Assembly: GCA_037384885.1 (NCBI GenBank) | Contig: JARRNO010000043.1 | Span: forward strand, 1 to 13,904 | From: JARRNO01 sp037384885 | GTDB taxonomy: Bacteria; Acidobacteriota; UBA4820; DSQY01 | Direction: 5' to 3' | Length of the DNA stretch: 13,904 nt | In this document: in pieces, positions 9,001 through 13,904 of the stretch | Layout of the letters: every line of letters starts with the position of its first letter | How positions within the stretch are numbered: position 1 is the stretch's first letter | Made by a program: the position numbers and the translations under genes | The notes under the pieces: generated by a model | Told to the model about the DNA's origin: nothing | What the model saw: only the letters and a program-made list of their open reading frames with translations | The model's database searches: none

Positions 9001-9391
9001 GGTCCGCGATGTGGCGGATGCCCCGCCGGTCCCGGGTGACGATCACGAGCCCGGTGTTCAAGTAGGCGCTGCTCCTGGGAAGGCCGCCGTTTCGCGGGCT
9101 CGATGCGTAAACGCCTCCGAGTGCGAGGTCGGCCTCTCCGGTCTTCAGGGCCGTGAGCGCCTCCTCCTGGGAGAGCAGCCGGATTTCGGACAACCATCCC
9201 CGGGACGTACAGACAAGGCGGAGGATGTCCACATCGAGCCCTCTGACCGTGTCTTCGGCGGCAAAGGCGTAGGGCTCGTTCTGGACGGCGGCGACCGTCA
9301 GCTTGACGGTCCTGTCCCGCGCGCCCGCCGACGCCGCGACGGCCACCAGGAGAAGGACAACCAGGGCGAGTGCCTTGACCGCAAACTTCAA
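6005..9391 (-). CDS. Membrane sensor: SBP_bac_3-TM-PAS-PAS-PAS-GAF-PAS-PAS, no output domain
   Basis: The 1128-residue product has a signal peptide (1-23, ending near ASAGA), a periplasmic family-3 solute-binding domain (about 28-253), and a membrane helix (about 265-284). Cytoplasmic sensing domains follow: PAS (300-412), PAS (424-538), PAS (550-672), GAF (685-848), coiled coil (848-890), PAS (890-1003) and PAS (1014-1122). The first four PAS domains end in the usual D-[IV]-T element (DITDRK, DVTERRK, DITRRK, DITEVK). The fifth ends as EGTVEKSGRQ followed by the stop. No HisKA, HATPase, GGDEF, EAL or MCP signature is present, and only 87 bp separate its stop from the next gene. The TTG start at 9391 has GGAGG 6 nt upstream and begins a textbook signal peptide. 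A longer frame from 9703 would add 104 residues without protein-like character. The ligand is unknown, probably an amino acid-like solute. Confidence 0.88.
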   Translation of the reverse strand: MKFAVKALALVVLLLVAVAASAGARDRTVKLTVAAVQNEPYAFAAEDTVRGLDVDILRLVCTSRGWLSEIRLLSQEEALTALKTGEADLALGGVYASSPRNGGLPRSSAYLNTGLVIVTRDRRGIRHIADLNGLNIAVKAHTQAHSTLLGWMRKQNINVHPVPLDSSLECFQALKSGRVEGVLNEYLNSVYLLETHFPGEMTIAPGLLGPRFFARYRLVFLFSPAFEQQASFEQALKALSGSKVLRNIKNSWDPRPRRFPIREAITWSIAGALAVILLLLYFLRVYRRRIEFRALKRSEEQYRRFIFGAPLGVSLCRIDRILMVNEQFLKIFGLKHANQAVGRPILDFLHPSVHDSARTYFEKACSGEDLNITIDTTGRREDGEVFELHIRTTAFDLPEGPGLLVFHEDITDRKTAERHLRESEQRFRALAESTSAGILIYQDEKLVYVNPAVEQITGYTAAEVRRRPFYALVHPEDRDLVKERGLLRQRGEDVPNRYEVRVERKSGEVRWIELSGGILQYEARPAGIVTGFDVTERRKAEEALRKSENRLRLLLDNVQEIINYSTVAGDPPTPTARFISRKIVSILGYTPDEFIDVPGKWFEFLHPEDRARLDESIGRLLTRKTPQTFEYRFLHKNTGEYVWIEDRVVPDFDEEGGMTAIYSVGRDITRRKKADEEILKRNRELFALLKASQAMTGFINREEAAAAICRAAMEAFDARMVWIGLVVPESTEVVPLASAGEDRGYTERIKVRWDESPEAQGPAGKSIKARKPVVNRTDDFDFAPWREEAEKRGYRAVCSLPMIHEDAVRGAILVYSSDPEAFQTKSLELLEIFAREATMVVVNAGLYEEAKRSIEELAATNEELVSAEETLMQQLEELQLRREGLEERETLFRRLADSVSTAIFILRGDRIDFVNAHFSRLFGVSAQEARDKSLAGILKPRHPESLEDYLVKGGSGGENIEHLALECLAGPAPPCWVEVTVSPILLEGGEALLGTAYDITEVKTSHLALAQSETRLRSFFDELGLGVYRASREGRILHANRALASILGYASPEELSGAPLAPERFASTAARDKASSELSRTGSVFGLASRWKGKDGKPVQLRESLWAVKDTGGRVLYYEGTVEKSGRQ

Positions 9392-9462
9392 ACACCGCCT
9401 CCCGCTCGGGAAACAACCACCGGTTCCGCGAGTCAAAAAGACTCCGAATTGACAGCAAATAA

Positions 9463-9491
9463 AATATATTGCCGCTGCTTGCCCATGGCAA
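9463..9491 (-). promoter_or_regulatory. Candidate sigma-70-type promoter of the sensor gene
   Basis: Read on the minus strand, TTGCCA (9491-9486) is followed by exactly 17 bases and then TATATT (9468-9463). Each hexamer matches the consensus at five of six positions. Transcription would start near 9456, giving a leader of about 65 nt. That leader holds a small hairpin, GAGTC/GACTC with an A5/T5 loop (9430-9444). This is the strongest promoter-like match in the window. Confidence 0.6.
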
Positions 9492-9524
9492 ACGAAAAAT
9501 GGGCGGGACTTTACCATCGCCGTG

Positions 9525-9547
9525 CCTCCGCGCCTCGGGAGCGGAGG
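9525..9547. other. Perfect 7-bp hairpin in the sensor-ychF divergent region
   Basis: CCTCCGC (9525-9531) pairs with GCGGAGG (9541-9547) across a 9-nt loop. Its left arm belongs to the 13-mer shared with bases 191-203. There is no T-run, so it is not an intrinsic terminator. A second hairpin, CTTCCC/GGGAAG (9603-9619), lies just ahead of the ychF ribosome-binding site. No clear plus-strand promoter for ychF was found in this 253-bp region; a TTGACA at 9449-9454 lacks a properly spaced -10. Confidence 0.35.
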
Positions 9548-9644
9548 TCCTGGACAACCCGGCTGATTGCAGATAGGCTGTTTCCCGCTGCCGTTCACGC
9601 GTCTTCCCCCGAAGGGAAGGCGGGGATACCGAAGGAGAGTTTCC

Positions 9645-10742
9645 ATGAGTGTTGCCTGTGGAATCGTCGGCCTGCCGCAATCTGGAAAAACGACCATCTT
9701 CAATGCGTTGACCGCTGCGGGCGCCCAAACGCACGCCTACGGCGCCGCTTCCCAGGATCCGAACGTGGCGGTCGTTCCTGTCCCCGATCCGCGGCTGGAC
9801 GATCTTGGACGCGCTTTCAACACCAGGAAGATCGTCCCGGCCACGCTGAAGTTCGTGGATGTGGCCGGGCTGGTGCGCGGCGCTTCCCAGGGCCAGGGGA
9901 TAGGGAACCAATTTCTCGCCCATATCCGTGAAGTGGACTGCATCGTCCAGGTGGTCCGGTGTTTCGAAAACCCCGAAGTCCCCCACGTGGAGGGATCGGT
10001 CAGCGCCGTCCGGGATGCGGAGACCATCGGCCTCGAGCTCGCCCTGGCCGACCTGGGATCGGTGGAGAAGCGGAAGGACAAGGCCGCGAGGACGGCCCGG
10101 ACGGGCGACGAAGAGGCCAAGAAGGTCGTGACCGCCCTGGACAAAGTGCTTCCGGCCCTGGAAATCGGCGAGCCCGCGCGAAAGGCCGAGCTGCGCCCGG
10201 AAGAATGGGCGCTGCTTTCGGACCTCAACCTGCTGACGGCGAAGCCCATGATCTACGTGGCAAACGTGGACGAGACGGGGCTCGACCCGGCCCACCCGCA
10301 GGCGGCGGCCCTGGAAGAGCTCGCGGCCAAAGAGAATGTGGCGGTATTCAGGATCGTCGGGAGTATCGAGGCCGAGATGGCCGAACTCTCCGAAGAAGAG
10401 AAGCCCGAGTTCATGGAGGCATACGGGCTCAAGGAATCGGGGCTGGGCAAGCTGATCAAGACGGCGTTTTCCACGCTCGATCTCATGACCTTTCTGACGG
10501 CCGGAGAGAAGGAGACCCGCGCCTGGACGATCACGCGAGGTTCCCGCGCTCCCCAGGCGGCGGGCAAGATCCATAGCGACATGGAGCGGGGGTTTATCCG
10601 CATGGAGATTTTCAGTTACGACGATTGGGTCCAGTGCGGCCGGGATGTGAAAAGGGTCAAGGAAAAGGGGCTGTACCGCCGCGAGGGCAAGGACTACGTC
10701 ATGCAGGAAGGGGATGTGTGCGAGGTCCTGTTCAACGTCTGA
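9645..10742 (+). CDS. ychF: YchF/OLA1-family P-loop ATPase
   Basis: The 365-residue protein is of normal YchF length. It has a P-loop GLPQSGKT (9-16), a G3 motif DVAG (72-75), the conserved segment LVRGAS-x-GQGIGNQFL (76-91), and a G4-equivalent NVDE (207-210) in place of NKxD. NVDE is the known basis for ATP rather than GTP preference in this family. A helical coiled region spans about 130-200, and a TGS/DUF933 domain (about 280-365) includes SYDDW and EGDVCEVLFNV. YchF proteins bind ribosomes or proteasomes and affect oxidative-stress responses in other organisms. Compared with the usual GLPNVGKST and the N-Y-P-F motif after it, this copy has GLPQSGKTT and HAYGAA, so it belongs to a variant branch. 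ATG 9645 has AAGGAG (9632-9637) 7 nt upstream. The gene converges on the receiver gene with 24 bp between them. Confidence 0.95.
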   Translation: MSVACGIVGLPQSGKTTIFNALTAAGAQTHAYGAASQDPNVAVVPVPDPRLDDLGRAFNTRKIVPATLKFVDVAGLVRGASQGQGIGNQFLAHIREVDCIVQVVRCFENPEVPHVEGSVSAVRDAETIGLELALADLGSVEKRKDKAARTARTGDEEAKKVVTALDKVLPALEIGEPARKAELRPEEWALLSDLNLLTAKPMIYVANVDETGLDPAHPQAAALEELAAKENVAVFRIVGSIEAEMAELSEEEKPEFMEAYGLKESGLGKLIKTAFSTLDLMTFLTAGEKETRAWTITRGSRAPQAAGKIHSDMERGFIRMEIFSYDDWVQCGRDVKRVKEKGLYRREGKDYVMQEGDVCEVLFNV

Positions 10743-10766
10743 GCCCCCCGCCGGACGGCAGGGACA

Positions 10767-11495
10767 TCAGGCCGTTTCGGCTTGTATTTCCTGTTCCACT
10801 TCGTCAAACGTGGCGTAAAGGCTCTCATGCTCCCGCATGCCTTGCGCCAGGAACCGGTCCAGGCGCTTGACGTCTTTTTTGGAAACCGTGAGATTGGCGC
10901 CCAGGATGAAAGCCGAATTGATATCCATGGTTGCCAGATCGGCCGAGATGAACGTGACGAACATCTTCCGGCGCTTTTCCGGGTAGAAGGCGTTGATGGT
11001 CTGCAGAATCTTGTAGCCCCCCTCGGAATCATCCGGAAAGCGGTTGTCTACGGTGACAATGCGGTAGGGCTTGCGCTTCAGCGCTTCGAGAGCATCGGCC
11101 GTGGACCTAGCCTGCTCCACTTGGTAGCCGAGCTTTTCCAGCGCGTCGCGGATGACCTCTTGAAAGAGGGGTTCGTCTTCGGCGACCAGCGCCAGATTCA
11201 GTTCGCCGTCGTCGTCTTCGGCGTCTTGTGCGTGAACGGACGGCCGGAGGCCGAGCTGCCGGAGGACTTCCGCCGCCGTTTCCCGCTTGAGCTTTTCCCA
11301 GGCCGGAGAGCCGGGCTTGAGAGATTCGGCCGTTTCAACGGGAGCCTTTGATCCGGCGGGAGCGTCCTGGACCTGCCGGCCGGGGACCGTCATTTTTCCG
11401 CCGCAGGCCTGGCACTTGAGGACAGCGCCCGAGGCGGGAAGCTTGCTTTCGTCTACGGTGTAGGCTTTGTTGCAAGAGGGACAGGTTACCCGCAT
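10767..11495 (-). CDS. MJ0042 zinc finger-response regulator receiver protein
   Basis: The 242-residue product starts with an MJ0042/zinc-ribbon motif: Cys5, Cys8, Cys28 and Cys31 as C-x2-C-x19-C-x2-C. A flexible Ala/Pro/Asp-rich linker (about 40-97) follows, then a receiver domain (about 100-222). The receiver has an acidic cluster EDE (106-108), a candidate phospho-acceptor Asp150 in VTVDNRFPDD, Thr181/Ser184 in the switch strand and Lys206. The tail (223-242) is acidic and helical. There is no DNA-binding output domain. The ATG at 11495 lies 2 bp past the pilT stop and has GGAG 5 nt upstream; an upstream GTG (11501) overlaps the pilT stop as GTGA. Either way translation is probably coupled to the pilT-type gene, suggesting a role in pilus or motility control. 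That role is inference. Confidence 0.87.
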   Translation of the reverse strand: MRVTCPSCNKAYTVDESKLPASGAVLKCQACGGKMTVPGRQVQDAPAGSKAPVETAESLKPGSPAWEKLKRETAAEVLRQLGLRPSVHAQDAEDDDGELNLALVAEDEPLFQEVIRDALEKLGYQVEQARSTADALEALKRKPYRIVTVDNRFPDDSEGGYKILQTINAFYPEKRRKMFVTFISADLATMDINSAFILGANLTVSKKDVKRLDRFLAQGMREHESLYATFDEVEQEIQAETA

Positions 11496-11497
11496 GG

Positions 11498-12721
11498 TCA
11501 CTCCATCAGATCCTTGACGTCCAGATCGGCGAAGGAATCGCCGCCCAGCTCTTCCGAATCGTTGGCCGGTTCCGCATCCTTGGCGCCCTCGGCGCCCTGT
11601 GCGGCCTGGTTCCCTTCGCGGGAAGTGCTCGCGATACCCGACATTCTGAGTGCGAGGTTCGGCGCGTTGCTGGCGTAGGATATGGCCGTCTCGTGTGTGA
11701 TGACCCCTTCCCGCCAGAGCCGTTCCAGCTCCATGTCGAAGGTCTGCATGCCATCGAGCCCCCCGTCGTTCATGGCGTCGACCAGGGACTTACCTTCGCT
11801 CTCGCCGTGCTGGATGTACTCCCGGGTGCGCACAGTGGCCTTGAGAATTTCGCAGGCGGCGAATCTGGAAGACCCGTCGCTTTTCGGGACCAGCCTCTGG
11901 CTGACGATCCATCGGAAGGTCTGGCTGAAGCGCGTCCTGATCTGCTGCTCCTCATTCTTGGGAAAGACGCCGATGATCCGGTCGACGGTCTTGCTGGCGT
12001 CGATGGTATGGAGGGTCGAAAGGACGAGGTGTCCTGTTTCGGCGGCCTCGAGCGCGATCTCGATCGTTTCCCTGTCCCGCATTTCTCCGACCAGGATGAC
12101 GTTGGGCGCCTGTCGCAGCGCCGCCCTCAGAGCCAGGGCGAAATTGGGCACATCCATGCCGATCTCGCGCTGGTTGATGGTGGACTTGTTGTGGCGGTGA
12201 AGGTACTCGATGGGGTCTTCGATTGTGACGATGTGGTAAGGCTTGGTTTGATTGATCCGGTTGATGATGGCGGCCAGCGTGGTGGATTTTCCGCTTCCCG
12301 TGGGGCCTGTGACCAGGACGATGCCGTTCCGGTCTTCGGCGATTTGGTTGATCTGGGAAGGCAGGTCCAGTTCCTCGATCGTGGGTACGCCGTTGGGAAT
12401 GACCCGCAGGACGATGCTGTAGGTTCCGCGCTGCGAGAAGATGTTGACGCGGAACCGGGTCTTGCCCGGAATAGAGTAGGAGAGGTCCACGCTCCCTTGC
12501 TTGAAAAGCCTCCTCAAGAGCAGCCGGTCGTTGTGCATCAGATGAAGAGCGATCTGTTCCGTCTGGTAGGGAGAAAGACGGGTCAACCCTTTGATCGGTA
12601 CGTCCACCAACGCCCCGTTGGCGGCCACCTGGGGGGCCCGTCCTACGGAGAAATTCAGGTCGCTGAGATTGGGCGCCGCCGAGAGCATGAATTCGAGCAG
12701 GTCGTCGATCTGGCTGGACAC
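11498..12721 (-). CDS. pilT: PilT/PilU-family type IV pilus retraction ATPase
   Basis: PilT-type hexameric ATPases drive retraction of type IV pili from the cytoplasmic side of the pilus machine. The 407-residue protein has an N-terminal domain with DLNFSVGRAPQV (21-32), Walker A GPTGSGKS (139-146), Asp box TIEDPIEY (166-173), Walker B ILVGEMRDRET (209-219) and the His box STLHT (235-239). WIVSQRLVP (271-279) and GMQTFD (324-329) are also typical. The C-terminus beyond about 362 is a low-complexity Ala/Glu/Asp tail of some 45 residues, longer than in standard PilT. GTG 12721 is chosen because AGGAGG sits 6 nt upstream; the frame could open earlier at 12769 but without a good site. PilT or PilU status is unresolved from one sequence; the symbol denotes the family. 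It is co-directional with, and 2 bp from, the zinc finger-receiver gene. Confidence 0.93.
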   Translation of the reverse strand: MSSQIDDLLEFMLSAAPNLSDLNFSVGRAPQVAANGALVDVPIKGLTRLSPYQTEQIALHLMHNDRLLLRRLFKQGSVDLSYSIPGKTRFRVNIFSQRGTYSIVLRVIPNGVPTIEELDLPSQINQIAEDRNGIVLVTGPTGSGKSTTLAAIINRINQTKPYHIVTIEDPIEYLHRHNKSTINQREIGMDVPNFALALRAALRQAPNVILVGEMRDRETIEIALEAAETGHLVLSTLHTIDASKTVDRIIGVFPKNEEQQIRTRFSQTFRWIVSQRLVPKSDGSSRFAACEILKATVRTREYIQHGESEGKSLVDAMNDGGLDGMQTFDMELERLWREGVITHETAISYASNAPNLALRMSGIASTSREGNQAAQGAEGAKDAEPANDSEELGGDSFADLDVKDLME

Positions 12722-12798
12722 AAGGAACCTCCTGGGTGCCGGGCTTGGGTCATGGTTCGCAACGAGCAACCGGGTCCGGACCGGAACCGATTCTAAAC

Positions 12799-12827
12799 AG
12801 TATGACCGGAGCGGGCGGCGAAGGCAA
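12799..12827 (-). promoter_or_regulatory. Candidate promoter for the pilT-receiver operon
   Basis: On the minus strand TTGCCT (12827-12822) and CATACT (12804-12799) are separated by 17 bases, each matching consensus at four of six positions. A TAGAAT just downstream is a better -10 hexamer but has no -35 partner. Either would place the start 60-75 nt before the GTG at 12721. The evidence is weak. Confidence 0.3.
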
Positions 12828-12842
12828 GTGGGGGAAGGCCCC

Positions 12843-13304
12843 TTACACCAGGCCCGCCGCGGCCAGAACCCGTTTCAGACCTTCTGCGTCGTCCGCCGCG
12901 AAGGCCCCCGTTTCAAAGCTGTCCAGGTCGAGGACCGCCCAGCATTTTCCTCCCGCATCCACGAGAGGAACCACCAGTTCGGAGCGATCGGAGGGATCAC
13001 AGGCCACGTAGGCGTCTCCCAGATCCTTCACGTCATGGACGACCTGGACTTCGCCGCTCAGAAAGGCTTGGCCGCACACGCCGTGCAGGCCGATGGGCGA
13101 GCAGGCCGGCTTGTCCCGGCAGACTTCCAGGACCATCTTCGAGGCGTCTTCCGTGGGGACGTAGAAGCCGCACCAGGAGACCGCTTCGTCCTTGAGACCG
13201 TCCCAGAGCACGTCTGTGACGGCCTTCATGCGGGCGGCGCGTGTGTCCATGCCCGCGGCGATGCGGGCGGCGAGTTCGGTCAGAGCTTGGTAGTCGCGTG
13301 GCAT
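12843..13304 (-). CDS. GAF-domain protein, probable free methionine-R-sulfoxide reductase type
   Basis: The 153-residue protein is a single GAF domain without signal peptide. It shares the signature of free methionine-(R)-sulfoxide reductases (fRMsr/MsrC): VSWCGFYVP (42-50), GLHGVCGQAF (72-81), HDV (90-92), ACDPSDRSELVVPL (101-114) and AVLDLDS (123-129). These enzymes reduce free Met-R-sulfoxide using three conserved cysteines. The equivalents here are Cys68, Cys77 and catalytic-type Cys102, spaced 9 and 25 residues apart instead of 10 and 24 in E. coli MsrC. Extra cysteines occur at 45, 62 and 121. The fold and general signature are clear, but activity is not assured because of the shifted spacing. 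The ATG start has a GGGGGAG about 6 nt upstream. Its 5' region runs into the first copy of a 59-bp repeat. Confidence 0.78.
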   Translation of the reverse strand: MPRDYQALTELAARIAAGMDTRAARMKAVTDVLWDGLKDEAVSWCGFYVPTEDASKMVLEVCRDKPACSPIGLHGVCGQAFLSGEVQVVHDVKDLGDAYVACDPSDRSELVVPLVDAGGKCWAVLDLDSFETGAFAADDAEGLKRVLAAAGLV

Positions 13305-13318
13305 GTCTTCTCCCCCGG

Positions 13319-13377
13319 AAAGCAGCGAGGCCTCCAGGATATCACGGGCGGGAGCATAGCGGTTGCGCGGGTTTCAG
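13319..13377. repeat. 59-bp direct repeat, copy 1
   Basis: This segment matches bases 13846-13904 at 55 of 59 positions in the same orientation. It begins AAAGCAGCGAGGCC and ends GCGCGGGTTTCAG. It lies 15 bp upstream of the GAF gene's start codon and so probably overlaps that gene's promoter or leader. After CAG the two copies cannot be compared further because the second runs into the window end. Confidence 0.9.
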
Positions 13378-13687
13378 CTGCATTGGGCCGCAGGCGCTTT
13401 GCGCCCTGCCGCCCCGGCTGAATTGCCTGTCGACAAGCAAGCTTGCCTCCAGTCACTTCATGCCGTTGCGTCGCACTGGCGTGCTGAGCGGCCCCGTCGC
13501 ACCTCCAGCTCCGCCACACCGGGACTACGAACGACCGTTCCCCCCACACTAAAAGAGGTGCGCCGACAGATCCGGAGCTGTCTCCGGCGTCACCGTTTGC
13601 CGGTTCACATCCTCGGAGTACATCCCAGTACGCCTGCGGTGTGACCGGCTCACGTTCCTTGGATCCAGCCGCCGTCCGGTCGGCAGC

Positions 13688-13716
13688 CGGATTTCGCCAA
13701 CGGGAGGCGAAATCCG
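13688..13716. other. Perfect 11-bp stem hairpin
   Basis: CGGATTTCGCC (13688-13698) and GGCGAAATCCG (13706-13716) are exact reverse complements around a 7-nt loop, AACGGGA. It is the strongest hairpin in the right-hand region. No T-run follows on either strand, so a terminator role is not supported. Confidence 0.7.
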
Positions 13717-13745
13717 ATCAGGTGGGTCTGCGTTTGCGGGAGTCG

Positions 13746-13781
13746 CCGGGGGCGCTGCCTGATCCGGGGGCGCTGCCTGAT
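13746..13781. repeat. Perfect 18-bp tandem duplication
   Basis: CCGGGGGCGCTGCCTGAT occurs twice head to tail, at 13746-13763 and 13764-13781, with no mismatch. The second copy forms a GCTGCC-TGAT-GGCAGC hairpin with the bases after it (13772-13787). A perfect copy implies a recent duplication or replication slippage. Confidence 0.9.
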
Positions 13782-13845
13782 GGCAGCCCGGCGCTTCGTA
13801 CCTCGCGCTTTGCGGACTACGTCCGCCACCCCCGCGAAAAGACGC

Positions 13846-13904
13846 AAAGCAGCGAGGCCACCAGGATATCACGCGCGGGAGCGTGGCGGTTGCGCGGGTT
13901 TCAG
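13846..13904. repeat. 59-bp direct repeat, copy 2 (runs to window end)
   Basis: This is the partner of 13319-13377, with four mismatches in 59. Its first bases also form the right arm of an imperfect inverted repeat with 13801-13814. The true repeat may extend beyond the window. Confidence 0.9.

Larger units (their letters stand above)
13305..13904. other. Non-coding, repeat- and hairpin-rich intergenic region
   Basis: No frame here looks like a protein gene: the open frames on both strands are rich in Arg, Pro and Ala and lack good ribosome-binding sites. The stretch carries many dyads: GCAGGCGC/GCGCCCTGC (13390-13409), the palindromes TGTCGACA (13428-13435) and GCAAGCTTGC (13437-13446), CCGGAG/CTCCGG (13572-13587), and CCGGT(T)CACA/TGTGACCGG (13600-13648). 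Further dyads are GCTGCC/GGCAGC (13772-13787) and a long CCTCGC-GCTTTGCG / CGCAAAGC-A-GCGAGG pair (13801-13857). The density of structure suggests an intergenic repeat element or structured RNA, but no known class was recognised. Confidence 0.6.

Noticed and set aside
9392..9644. Cyclic-di-GMP riboswitch or intrinsic terminator between the sensor and ychF
   Set aside because: The conserved GEMM elements are missing, and the hairpins have no T-run on either strand.
9392..9703. N-terminal extension of the sensor by 104 residues
   Set aside because: The extension has no domain-like features and crosses the promoter and the ychF start region. The TTG at 9391 has an ideal ribosome-binding site and starts a signal peptide.
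12722..12769. Earlier TTG start for the pilT-type gene
   Set aside because: It adds 16 residues unlike PilT N-termini, and the AGGAGG lies inside this stretch, correctly spaced for the GTG at 12721.
13549..13872. Minus-strand open frame of 107 codons in the right-hand region
   Set aside because: Composition is Arg/Pro-rich, it spans several hairpins and a tandem repeat, and part of it recurs only because of the 59-bp direct repeat. There is no protein family resemblance.
13305..13904. CRISPR array or tRNA gene in the repeat-rich end
   Set aside because: There are only two copies of the long repeat, spaced 527 bp apart, and no regular spacers. None of the hairpins assembles into a tRNA cloverleaf with a T-loop.

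Overview
The window is 13,904 bp of GC-rich bacterial DNA from a draft assembly, with one 72-base run of N. It holds eight convincing protein genes and no RNA genes. A probable host is a Desulfobacterota-like (former Deltaproteobacteria) bacterium. This rests on the combination of a DUF4388 protein, an MJ0042 zinc-finger response regulator next to a PilT ATPase, a multi-PAS sensor with a periplasmic-binding domain, and a YchF variant with a modified P-loop. The taxonomic call is inference only. Three of the eight genes start with TTG and one with GTG, each behind a strong Shine-Dalgarno sequence.

Layout, left to right. Bases 1-329 are non-coding: two copies of a 25-bp-period motif that looks like an insertion-sequence end, a C/T-rich intergenic repeat, and a good sigma-70-type promoter. 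Then come three plus-strand genes: mutY (330-1472), a MgtC/SapB-DUF4010 membrane protein (1706-3015, interrupted by the gap) with a structured 233-bp upstream region, and a DUF4388 protein (3080-4207). Convergent to these lie two minus-strand genes, a membrane-anchored DUF3352-like protein (4217-5917) and a 1128-residue sensor (6005-9391). A divergent promoter region separates the sensor from ychF (9645-10742). Convergent to ychF is a minus-strand cluster: pilT-type ATPase (11498-12721) almost overlapping an MJ0042 zinc finger-receiver protein (10767-11495). Upstream of it sits a GAF protein resembling free methionine-R-sulfoxide reductase (12843-13304). The last 600 bp are non-coding and unusually structured, with a 59-bp direct repeat, a perfect 18-bp tandem duplication and several hairpins.

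How the genes fit together. Most are stand-alone housekeeping or stress functions: 8-oxoG repair (MutY), probable methionine sulfoxide repair (GAF protein) and a YchF ATPase. The pilT-receiver pair is the only clear functional unit and suggests phosphorylation-linked control of type IV pilus retraction or twitching. The sensor is the oddest gene. It has a periplasmic ligand-binding domain, one further membrane helix, five PAS domains and one GAF domain, but no histidine kinase, GGDEF, EAL or other output domain, and no room downstream for a lost one.

No complete new multi-gene system could be demonstrated. The best leads are the output-less sensor, the zinc finger-receiver/PilT couple, and the structured repeat region at the right end.
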